64,000 nt of DNA from assembly GCF_043290135.1 (NCBI RefSeq), contig NC_134707.1:140059319-140123318 (forward strand), read 5' to 3'. The number at the start of each line of letters is the position of its first letter. Position 1 is the stretch's first letter. The notes below the pieces were generated by a model, which was not told the DNA's origin, did not search any database, and saw nothing but the letters and a program-made list of their open reading frames with translations. Below, piece after piece: positions 12,727 through 23,410 of the stretch. A program made the translations under genes and the position numbers. Source of the stretch: Rhipicephalus microplus (Eukaryota; Arthropoda; Arachnida; Ixodida; Ixodidae).

Positions 12727-15700
12727 AGAAACTCCACAACTTGAGACTTCGCAAGTATAAACTCGTCAACTAGAAACTCAACAACTAGAAACTCCACAGC
12801 TAGAAACTCCACAACTAGAAACTCCGCAACTTGAGAGTTCGCCACTAAAAACTCTACAACTAGAAACTCCACAACTAGAGACTTCACAACTAGAAACTCC
12901 ACCACTAGAAATTCCACAACTACAAACCTCACAACTAGAAACTCCATAACTAGAAACTCCGCAACTGGAATTTCCACAGCCAGAAACTCTACAACTTAAA
13001 AACCACATCTAGAAACTCCGCAACAACAAAATCTGCAACTAGAAACTCCACAACTAGAATTTCCACAGCTAGAAACTCAACAACTAGAGACTTCTCAACT
13101 AAAAGCTCCACAACTAGACACTCCACAAATAGAAACTCCGAAACTAGAAACCCGACAACTAAAAACTCAACAACTACAACCTCCAAACCTATTAATTCCT
13201 CCACTTGAAACTCCACAACTTAAACTCCACAACTAGAAACTCCACAACTAGAAACTCAACAACTGGAAACTCTGCAACTAGAAACTCCCAAGCTAGAAAC
13301 TCTACAACTAGAAACTCTGCAGCTAGAAACTCCGCAACTAGAAACTCTGCAAATAGAAACTCCGCAACTAGAAACTCCACAGCTAGAAACCCCTCAACTA
13401 TAAACTTCACAACTAGAAACTCAACAACTAGAGACTGCACAACTAGAGACTCCGCAACTAGAAACTCCGCAACTAGAAACTCCACAACTTGAAACTATGC
13501 AACTCGAAACTCTGCAACTAGAAAATCCACAACTATAAACTCAAGTAGAAACTCCCCAACTGGAAACTCCGCAACTAGAAACTCCACAGCTAGAAACTCC
13601 ACAACTAGAAACTCCGCAACTTGAGAGCTCACCACTAGAAACTCCACAACTAGAAACTCCACAACTAGAGACTCCACAACTAGAAACTCCACCACTAGAA
13701 ATTCCACAACTACAAACCTCACAACTAGAAACTCCACAACTAGAAACTCCGACACTGGAAACTCTACAGCCAGAAACTCTACAACTAGAAAAACCACTTC
13801 TAGAAACTCCGCAACAACAAACTCTGCAACTAGGAACTCCACAACTAGAATTTCCACAGCTAGAGACTCAACAACTAGAGACTCCTCAACTAAAAGCTCC
13901 ACAACTAGACACTCCACAACTAGAAACTCCGCAACTAGAAACCCGACAACTAGAAACTCAACAACTACAAACTCCACACCTATAAATTCCTCAACTTGAA
14001 ACTCCACAACTAAAACTCCACAACTAGAAACTCCACAACTAGAAACTCCACAACTAGAAACTTCGCAACTAGAAACTCCCCAACTAGAAACTCCACAACT
14101 AGAAACTCTGCAGCTAGAAACTCTGCAAATAGAAACTCCGCAACTAGAAACTCCACAACTAGAAAACCCTCAACTATAAACTTCACAACTAGAAACTCAA
14201 CAACTAGAGACTCCACAACTAGAAACTCCGCAACTAAAAACTCCGCAGCTAGAAACTCCGCAACTAGAAACTCCACAACTTAATACTCTGCAACTCGAAA
14301 CTCTGCAACTAGAAAATCCACAGCTAGAAACTCCACAACTTAAAACACCACAACTAAATACTCCACAACTACAAATTCCACAACTAGAAACTCCACAATT
14401 AGAAACTCCACAGCTAGAAACTCCACAACTTGAGACTTCCCAACAAGAAACTCGGCAACTAGAATCTCCGCAACTAGAAACTCTGCAACTAGAAACTCCG
14501 CAACTACAAACTCCGCAACTAGAAACTCCACAGCTAGAAACTCCACAACTTGAGACTTCGCAAATAGAAACTCGTCAACTAGAAACTCAACAACTAGAAA
14601 CTAAACAGCTAGAAACTCCACAACTAGAAACTCCGCAACTTGAGAGTTCGCCACTAGAAACTCTACAACTAGAAACTCCACAACTAGAGACTTCACAACT
14701 AGAAACTCCACCACTAGAAATTCCACAACTACAAACCTCACAACTAGAAACTCCGCAACTGGAATTTCCACAGCCAGAAACTCTACAACTTAAAAACCAC
14801 ATCTAGAAACTCCGCAACAACAAAATCTGCAACTAGAAACTCCACAACTAGAATTTCCACAGCTAGAAACTCAACAACTAGAGACTTCTCAACTAAAAGC
14901 TCCACAACTAGACACTCCACAACTAGAAACTCCGCAACTAGAAACCCGACAACTAAAAACTCAACAACTACAACCTCCAAACCTATTAATTCCTCCACTT
15001 GAAACTCCACAACTTAAACTCCACAACTAGAAACTCCACAACTAGAAACTCAACAACTGGAAACTCTGCAACTAGAAACTCCCAAGCTAGAAACTCTACA
15101 ACTAGAAACTCTGCAGCTAGAAACTCCGCAACTAGAAACTCTGCAAATAGAAACTCCGCAACTAGAAACTCCACAGCTAGAAACCCCTCAACTATAAACT
15201 TCACAACTAGAAACTCAACAACTAGAGACTGCACAACTAGAGACTCCGCAACTAGAAACTCCGCAACTAGAAACTCCACAACTTGAAACTATGCAACTCG
15301 AAACTCTGCAACTAGAAAATCCACAACTATAAACTCAAGTAGAAACTCCCCAACTGGAAACTCCGCAACTAGAAACTCCACAGCTAGAAACTCCACAACT
15401 AGAAACTCCGCAACTTGAGAGCTCACCACTAGAAACTCCACAACTAGAAACTCCACAACTAGAGACTCCACAACTAGAAACTCCACCACTACAAATTCCA
15501 CAACTACAAACCTCACAACTAGAAACTCCACAACTAGAAACTCCGACACTGGAAACTCCACAGCCAGAAACTCTACAACTAGAAAAACCACTTCTAGAAA
15601 CTCCGCAACAACAAACTCTGCAACTAGGAACTCCACAACTAGAATTTCCACAGCTAGAGACTCAACAACTAGAGACTCCTCAACTAAAAGCTCCACAACT

Positions 15701-15950
15701 AGACACTCCACAACTAGAAACTCCGCAACTAGAAACCCGACAACTAGAAACTCAACAACTACAAACTCCACAACTATAAATTCCTCAACTTGAAACTCCA
15801 CAACTAAAACTCCACAACTAGAAACTCCACAACTAGAAACTCCACAACTAGAAACTTCGCAACTAGAAACTCCCCAACTAGAAACTCCACAACTAGAAAC
15901 TCTGCAGCTAGAAACTCTGCAAATAGAAACTCCGCAACTAGAAACTCCAC
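12186..15950 (-). repeat. 1.8-kb higher-order repeat, about 2.1 copies
   Basis: Variant series starting at 12,186 recur at 14,010 (offset 1,824), then at 1,809, then at 1,794 bp, as in 13,192-13,485 with 14,986-15,279 and 13,495-14,007 with 15,289-15,801. The offset drops in steps of exactly 15, so the copies differ by loss of whole units. One lost unit is visible: the CCATAACTAGAAACT unit near 12,950 is missing near 14,745. The pattern starts a third time at 15,804 and breaks off near 15,950. The first copy overlaps the end of the 2,341-bp block, so the two HORs share sequence. Confidence 0.8.
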
Positions 15951-16553
15951 AACTACGAACCTCACAACTAGAAACTCAACAACTAGAAACTCCGCAAGTG
16001 GAAACTGTGCAACTAGAAACTCCGCAACTAGAAACTCCACAGCTAGAAACCCCACAACTATAAACTTCACAACTAGCAACTCAACAACTAGAGACTGCAC
16101 AACTAGAGACTCCGCAACTAGAAACTCCACAGCTAGTAACTCCGCAACTAGAAACTCCACAACTTGAAACTCCGCCACTAGAATCTCCACAACTAGAAAA
16201 CTCCGCCACTAAAAACTCTGCAACTAGAAACTCCACCACTATAAACTCCACAACTACGAACCTCACAACTAGAAACTCAACAACTAGAAACTCCGCCACT
16301 AGAAACTGTGCAACTAGAAACTCCGAAACTAGAAACTCCACAGCTAGAAACCCCACAACTATAAACTTCACAACTAGCAACTCAACAACTAGAGACTGCA
16401 CAACTAGAGACTCCGCAACTAGAAACTCCACAGCTAGTAACTCCGCAACTAGAAAATCCATAACTTGAAACTCCGCCACTAGAATCTCCACAACTAGAAA
16501 ACTCCGCAACTAGAAACTCCACAGCTAGAAACTCCACAACTTGAAACACCACA
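15951..16553 (-). repeat. Truncated HOR pieces up to the orientation switch
   Basis: This stretch resumes the variant series seen near 10,545-10,850, then skips forward to the series seen near 11,226-11,520, and stops at GAAACACCACAA. Elsewhere in the arm that motif continues as CTAGATACTCC. The skip shows internal deletion relative to the 2,341-bp block, and the end is cut in the middle of a unit by the inversion breakpoint. Confidence 0.75.
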
Positions 16554-16590
16554 AGCTTTTAGTTGAAGGGAGCTTTTAGTTGAAGAGTCT
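16545..16590. other. Orientation-switch breakpoint with 17-bp duplication scar
   Basis: Left-arm sequence ends at ACCACAA. It is followed by AGCTTTTAGTTGAAGGG (16,554-16,570) and then AGCTTTTAGTTGAAGAG from 16,571. The second block is the normal right-arm series, identical to the start of the block at 25,993 and 35,415. The first block is an extra near-copy of it. About one base (A at 16,554) could be shared by both sides. The flanks are not mirror images: the reverse complement of the left flank continues as a GTGGTGTTTCAAG series, while the right flank is a GAGTCTCTAGTTG series. The join creates an AAGCTT site at 16,553-16,558. The sequence shows a head-to-head join; template switching is inference, and a chimeric assembly join remains possible. 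Confidence 0.88.
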
Positions 16591-19500
16591 CTAGTTGTTG
16601 AGTCTCTAGCTGTGGAAATTCTAGTTGTGGCGTTTCTAGTTGAAGAGTTTGTTGTTGCGGAGTTTCAAGATGGTGTTTTTCTAGTTGTAGAGTTTCTGGC
16701 TGTGGAGTTTCCAGTTGCGGAGTTTCTAGTAGTGGAGTTTCTAGTTCTGAGGTTTGTAGTTGTGGAGTTTCAAGTGATAGAGTTTCTAGTTGTGGAATCT
16801 CTAGTTGTGGAGTTTCTAGTTGTGGAGTATCTAAATGCGAACTCTAAAGTTGTGGAGTTTCTAGTTGTGGGGTTTCTAGCTGAGGAGTTTTTAGTTGTTG
16901 AGTTTCTAGTTGACGAGTTTCTATTTGCGAAGACTCAAGTGTTGGAGTTTCTAGCTGTGGAGTTTCTAGTTGCGGAGTTTGTAGTTGCGGAGTTACTAGT
17001 TGCAGAGTTTCTAGTTGTGGAGATTCTATTTGCCGAGTTTCTTGTTGCGAAGTCTCAAGTTTTGGAGTTTCAAGCTGTGGAGTTTCTAGTTGCGGAGTTT
17101 CTAGTTGTGGAGTTTCTAGTTTTGGAGTTTCTAGTTGTGGAATTTGTAGTTGTGGAGTATCTAGTTGTGGTGTTTCAAGTTGTGGAGTTTCTAGCTGTTG
17201 AGTTTCTAGTTGCGGAGTTTCTAGTGGCAGAGTTTCTAGCTGCGGAGTTTTCTAGTTGTGGAGATTCTAGTGGCGGAGTTTCAAGTTGTGGAGTTTTTAG
17301 TTGTGGGGTTTCTAGCTGTGTAGTTTCTAGTTGCGGAGTTTCTAGTTGCAGAGTTTCTAGCTTTGGAGTTTCTAGTCGCGGAGTTTCTAGTTGCGGAGTT
17401 TCTAGTCGCGGAGTTTCTGGTTGCAGAGTTTCTAGTTGCGGAGTTTCTAGATGCAGAGTTTCTAGTTGTGGAGTTTCTAGTTGTGGAGTTTTAGTTGTGG
17501 AGTTTAAAGTTGTGGAATTTCAAGTTCTGGAATTTATAGGTGTCGAGTTTCTAGTTGTTGAGTGTCTAGTTGTGGAGTTTCTAGTTGCGGAGTTTCTAGT
17601 TGTGGAGTTTCTACTTGTGGAGTTTCTAGTTGTGGAGTTTTGAGTTGCGGAGCTTCTGGTTGCGGAGTTTCAGGTTGTGGAGTTTCTAGTGGTGGAGTTG
17701 GTAGTTGTGGAGTATCTTGTTGTGGAGTTTCAAGTTGAGGAGTTTCTAGTTGTTGAGTTTCTCGTTGCTGAGTTTCTAGTCGCGAAGTCTCAAATTGTGG
17801 AGTTTCTAGCTGTGGATTTTGAAGTTGTAGAGTTCCTAGTTGCGGAGTGTCTAGATGGAAGTTTCTAGTTGTTGATTTTCTTGTTGACGAGTTTCTTTTT
17901 GCGAAGTCTCAAGTTGTGGAGTTTCTAGCTGTGGAGTTTCTAGTTGCGGAGTTTGTAGCTGCGGAGTTTCTAGTTGCAGAGTTTCTAGTTGTGGAGATTC
18001 TAGTGTCCGAGTTTCTTGTTGCGAAGTCTCAAGTTGTGGAGTTTCTAGCTGTGGAGTTTCTAGTTGCGGAGTTTCTAGTTGCGGAGTTTCTAGTTGCGGA
18101 GTTTCTAGTTGTGGAGTTTCTAGTTGTGGAATTTGTAGTTGTGGAGTATCGTATTGTGGTGTTTCAAGTTGTGGAGGTTCTAGCTGTGGAGTTTCTAGTT
18201 GTGGAGTTTCTAGTTGCAGAGTTTCTAGTTGCGGAGTTTTCTAGTTGTGGAGATTCTAGTGGCGGAGTTTCAAGTTGTGGGGTTTCTAGTTGCGGAGTTA
18301 CTAGCTGTGGAGTTTGTAGTGGCGGAGTCTCTAGTTGTGCAGTCTCTAGTTGTTGAGTTGGTAGTTGTGAAGTATATAGTTGTGGGGTTTCTAGCTGTGG
18401 AGTTTCTAGTTGCGGAGTTTCTAGTTGCAAAGTTTCTAGTTGCGGAATTTCTAGTTGCAGAGATTCTAGTTGGGGAGTTTCTAGTTGGGGAGTTTCTAGT
18501 TGCGGAGTTTCTAGTTGTGGAGTTTCTAGTTGCGGAATTCGTAGTTGTGGAGTATCTAGTTTTGGTGTTTCAAGTTGTGGAGTCTGTAGTTGTGGAGTAT
18601 CTATATGTTGGGTTTCAAGTTGTGGAGTTTCTAGCTGTGGAGTTTCTAGTGGTTGAGTTTACAGTTGACGAGTTTCTATTTGCGAAGTCTCAAGTTGTGG
18701 AGTTTCTAGCAGTAAAGTTTCTAGTTGCAGAGTTTCTAGTTGCGAAGTTTCCAGTTGTGGAGTTTCCAGTTGTGGAAATTCAATCTGTGTAGTTTCTAGT
18801 TGTGGAGTCTCAATTTTGGAGTTCCTAGTTGTGGAGTCTCTAGTTGTCGAGTTTATAGTTGTGGAGTGTCTATTTGTGGAGTTTCTAGTTGTGAAGTTTC
18901 TAGTTTTGGAGTTTCTAGTTGGAGTTTTTAGTTTTCGAGCTTCTAGTTGTAGATTTTCTATTTGCAGAGTTCCTCGTTGTTGGGTTTCTAGTTGTGGAAA
19001 TTCTAGCTGTGGAGTTTCTACGTATGGAATCTCTAGTCGAGGAGTTTCCAGTTGTGTAGTTTCTATCTGAGGAATTTCTAAATGCAAAGTCTCTAGTTGT
19101 GCAGTCTCTAGTTGTGGAGTTCTAGTTGTGGAGTTTCTTGTTGGGGAGTTTCTAGTTTTGAAGTTTCTAGTTGTGGATTTTCTAGTTGCGGAGTTTCTAG
19201 TTGCGGAGTTTCCAGTTGGGGAGTTTCTACTTGAGTTTATAGTTGTGGAGTTTCTAGTTGTGGAGTTTGTTGTTGCAGAGTTTCGATTTGCAGAGTTTCA
19301 AGTTGTGGAGTTTCTAGTTGGAGTTTTTAGTTTTCGAGTTCCTAGTTGTAGATTTTCTATTTGCAGAGTTCCTAGTTGTGGAGTTTCTAGTTGTGGGGTT
19401 TCTAGTTGTGGAAATTCTAGCTGTGGAGTTTCTACTTATGAAATCTCTAGTTGTGGAGTTTCTAGTTGTGGAGTTTCTAGTTATGGAGTTTCTAGTTGCG

Positions 19501-22289
19501 GAGTTTCTAGTTGCGGAGTTTCCAGTTGGGGAGTTTCTACTTGGGTTTATAGTTGTGGAATTTCGAGTTGCAGAGTTTCGAGTTGGGGAGTTTCAAATTG
19601 TGGAGTTTCTAGTTGCGGAGTTTCTAGTTGCGGAGTTTCTAGCTGCGGAGTTTCTAGTTGCGGAGTCTCTAGTTGTGCAGTCTCTAGTTGTTGAGTTTCT
19701 AGTTGTGAAGTTTATAGTTGAGGGGTTTCTAGCTGTGGAGTTTCTAGTTGCGGAGTTTCTATTTGCATAGTTTCTAGTTGCGGAGTTTTTAGCTGCAGAG
19801 TTTCTAGTTGTGGAGTTTCTAGTTGTGGAGTTTCTAGTTGTGGAGTTTTAGTTGTGGCGTTTCCAGTTGAGGAATTTATAGGTGTGGAGTTTGTAGTTGT
19901 TGAGTTTCTAGTTGTCGGGTTTCTAGTTGCAGAATTTCTAGTTGTGGAGTGTCTAGTTGTGGAGCTTTTAGTTGAAGAGTCTCTAGTTGTTGAGTCTCTA
20001 GCTGTGAAAATTCTAGTTGTGGAGTTTCTAGTTGAAGAGTTTGTTGTTGCGGAGTTTCTAGATGGTGTTTTTCTAGTTGTAGGGTTTCTGGCTGTGGAGT
20101 TTAGAGGTGCGGAGTTTCTAGTTGTCGAGTTTCTAGTTGTGAGGTTTGTAGTTGTGGAGTTTCTAGTGGTAGAGTTTCTAGTTGTGGAATCTCTAGTTGT
20201 GGAGTTTCTAGTTGTGGAGTATCTAAATGCGAACTCTCAAGTTGTGGAGTTTCTAGTTGTGGAGTTTCTAGCTGTGGAGTTTTTAGTTGTTGAGTTTCTA
20301 GTTGACGAGTTTCTATTTGCGAAGTCTCAAGTGTTGGAGTTTCTAGCTGTGGAGTTTCTAGTTGCGGAGTTTGTAGTTGCGGAGTTTCTAGTTGCAGAGT
20401 TTCTAGTTGTGGAGATTCTATTTGCCGAGTTTCTTGTTGCGAAATCTCAAGTTGTGGAGTTTCTAGCTGTGGAGTTTCTAGTTGCGGAGTTTCTAGTGGC
20501 AGAGTTTCTAGCTGCGGAGTTTTCTAGTTGTGGAGATTCTAGTGGCGGAGTTTCAAGTTGTGGAGTTTCTAGTTGCGGAGTCTCTAGTTGTGCAGTCTCT
20601 AGTTGTTGAGTTGCTAGTTGTGAAGTTTCTAATGTGGGGTTTCTAGCTGTGTAGTTTCTAGTTGCGGAGTTTCTAGTTGCAGAGTTTCTAGTTGCGGAGT
20701 TTCTAGTTGCAGAGATTCTAGTTGTGGAGTTTCTAGTTGGGGAGTTTCTAGTTGTTGAGTTTCTAGCTGTGGAGTTTCTAGTCGCGGAGTTTCTAGTTGC
20801 GGAGTTTCTAGTCGCGGAGTTTCTGGTTGCAGAGTTTCTAGTTGCGGAGTTTCTAGATGCAGAGTTTCTAGTTGTGGAGTTTCTAGTTGTGGAGTTTTAG
20901 TTGTGGAGTTTCAAGTTGTGGAATTTCAAGTTGTGGAATTTATAGGTGTCGAGTTTCTAGTTGTTGAGTGTCTAGTTGTGGAGTTTCTAGTTGCGGAGTT
21001 TCTAGTTGTGGAGTTTCTACTTGTGGAGTTTCTAGTTGTGGAGTTTTGAGCTGCGGAGTTTCTGGTGTCGGAGTTTCAGGTTGTGGAGTTTCTAGTGGTG
21101 GAGTTTCTAGTTGTGGAGTCTCTAGTTGTGGAGTTTCTAGCTGTGGAGTTTCTAGTGGTTGAGTTTTCAGTTGACGAGTTTCTATTTGCGAAGTCTCAAC
21201 TTGTGGAGTTTCTAGCTGTAAAGTTTCTAGTTGCAGAGTTTCTAGTTGCGAAGTTTCCAGTTGTGGAGTTTCCAGTTGTGGAAATTCAATCTGTGTAGTT
21301 TATAGTTGTGGAGTCTCAATTTTGGAGTTCCTAGTTGTGGAGTCTCTAGTTGTCGAGTTTCGAGTTGTGGAGTGTCTATTTGTGGAGTTTCTAGTTGTGA
21401 AGTTTCTAGTTGTGGAGTATCTAGTTGGAGTTTTTAGATTTCGAGCTTCTAGTTGTAGATTTTCTATTTGCAGAGTTCCTCGTTGTTGGGTTTCTAGTTG
21501 TGGAAATTCTAGCTGTGGAGTTTCTACTTATGGAATCTTTAGTCGAGGAGTTTCTAGTTGTGTAGTTTCTATCTGAGGAGTTTCCAAATGCAAAGTCTCT
21601 AGTTGTGCAGTCTCTAGTTGTGGAGTTTCTAGTTGTGGAGTTTCTTGTTGGGGAGTTTCTAGTTGTGAAGTTTCTAGTTGTGGACTTTCTAGTTGCGGAT
21701 TTTCTAGTTGCGGAGTTTCCAGTTGGGGAGTTTCTACTTGAGTTTATTGTTGTGGATTTTCTAGTTGCAGAGTTTCGATTTGCAGAGATTCAAGTTGTGG
21801 AGTTTCTAGTTGGAGTTTTTAGTTTTCGAGTTTCTAGTTGTAGATTTTCTATTTGCAGAGTTCCTAGTTGTGGAGTTTCTAGTTGTGGGGTTTCTAGTTG
21901 TGGAAATTCTAGCTGTGGAGTTTCTACTTATGAAATCTCTAGTTGTGGAGTTTCTATTTGTGGAGATTCTAGTTGTGGAGTTTCTTGTTGGGGAGTTTCT
22001 AGTTGCGGAGTTTCTAGTTGCGGAGTTTCTAGTTGGGGAGTTTCTACTTGGGTTTATAGTTGTGGAATTTCTAGTTGCAGAGTTTCGAGTTGCGGAGTTT
22101 GAAGTTGTGGAGTTTCTAGTTGCGGAGTTTCTAGTTGCGGAGTCTCTAGTTGTGCAGCCTCTAGTTGTTGAGTTTCTAGTTGTGAAGTTTATAGTTGAGG
22201 GGTTTTTAGCTGTGGAGTTTCTAGTTGCGGAGTTTCTATTTGCAGAGTTTCTAGTTGCGGAGTTTTTAGCTGCAGAGCTTCTAGTTGTG

Positions 22290-23410
22290 GTTTCTAGTTG
22301 TGGAGTTTCTAGTTGTGGAGTTTTAGTTGTGGCGTTTCCAGTTGAGGAATTTATAGGTGTGGAGTTTGTAGTTGTTGAGTTTCTAGTTGTCGGGTTTCTA
22401 GTTGCAGAATTTCTAGTTGTGGAGTGTCTAGTTGTGGAGCTTTTAGTTGAAGAGTCTCTAGTTGTTGAGTCTCTAGCTGTGGAAATTCTTGTTGTGGAGT
22501 TTCTAGTTGAAGAGTTTGTTGTTGCGGAGTTTCTAGATGGTGTTTTTCTAGTTGTAGAGTTTCTGGCTGTGGAGTTTAGAGGTGCGGAGTTTCTCGTTGT
22601 GGAGTTTCTAGTTGTGAGGTTTGTAGTTGTGGAGTTTCTAGTGGTAGAGTTTCTAGTTGTGGGGTTTCTTGTTGTGGAGTTTCTAGTTGTGGAGTTTTAG
22701 TTGTGGCGTTTCCAGTTGAGGAATTTATAGGTGTGGAGTTTGTAGTTGTTGAGTTTCCGGTTGTCGGGTTTCTAGTTGCAGAATTTCTAGTTGTGGAGTG
22801 TCTAGTTGTGGAGCTTTTAGTTGAAGAGTCTCTAGTTGTTGAGTCTCTAGCTGTTGAAATTCTAGTTGTGGAGTTTCTAGTTGAATAGTTTGTTGTTGCG
22901 GAGTTTCTAGATGGTGTTTTTCTAGTTGTAGAGTTTCTGGATGTGGAGTTTCCAGTTGCGGAGTTTCTAGTTGTGCAGTTTCTAGTTGTGAGGTTTGTAG
23001 TTGTGGAGTTTCTAGTGGTAGAGTTTCTAGTTGTGGGGTTTCTAGTTGTGGAGTTTCTAGTTGTGGAGTTTTAGTTGTGGCGTTTCCAGTTGAGGAATTT
23101 ATAGGTGTGGAGTTTGTAGTTGTTGAGTTTCTGGTTGTCGGGTTTCTAGTTGCAGAATTTCTAGTTGGGGAGTGTCTAGTTGTGGAGCTTTTAGTTGAAG
23201 AGTCTCTAGTTGTTGAGTCTCTAGCTGTTGAAATTCTAGTTGTGCAGTTTCTAGTTGAATAGTTTGTTGTTGCGGAGTTTCTAGATGGTGTTTTTCTAGT
23301 TGTAGAGTTTCTGGCTGTGGAGTTTCCAGTTGCGGAGTTTCTAGTTGTGCAGTTTCTAGTTGTGAGGTTTGTAGTTGTGGAGTTTCTAGTGGTAGAGTTT
23401 CTAGTTGTGG
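22290..23410 (+). repeat. 374-bp tandem triplication (copy 1 of the 9.4-kb HOR)
   Basis: The marker GTGGCGTTTCCAGTTGAGG occurs at 22,329, 22,703 and 23,077, exactly 374 bp apart. 374 is 24 units of 15 plus one 14-bp unit (GGAGTTTTAGTTG). The third copy diverges near 23,405. The copies differ at single bases, for example in GGTTGTCGG against GAGTTTCCGG near 22,755. Because the identical triplet recurs 9,422 bp downstream, it existed before the 9.4-kb duplication. Confidence 0.88.

Larger units (their letters stand above)
654..16553 (-). repeat. 15-bp satellite array, left arm (inverted orientation)
   Basis: The + strand is a continuous run of CAACTAGAAACTCCA and close variants, the reverse complement of the right-arm unit. 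Most units are exactly 15 bp. Scattered 14- and 16-bp units, such as the CTAGAAAACTCCG type, shift the register. The commonest variation is in the CCGCAAC / CCACAAC / CTGCAAC position, followed by CTAGAAACT to CTAGAGACT and CTAGTAACT. The + strand is rich in A and C with few G. The consensus minus strand is open in two frames (VVEFL and CGVSS). These frames carry no gene-like features and stop wherever register or a unit changes. No non-satellite sequence interrupts the arm. Confidence 0.96.

Noticed and set aside
16300..16900. Simple fold-back read artefact at the orientation switch
   Set aside because: A fold-back would make the flanks mirror images. The reverse complement of the left flank (GTGGTGTTTCAAG series) does not match the right flank (GAGTCTCTAGTTG series). 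A chimeric join of two true satellite pieces is not excluded.
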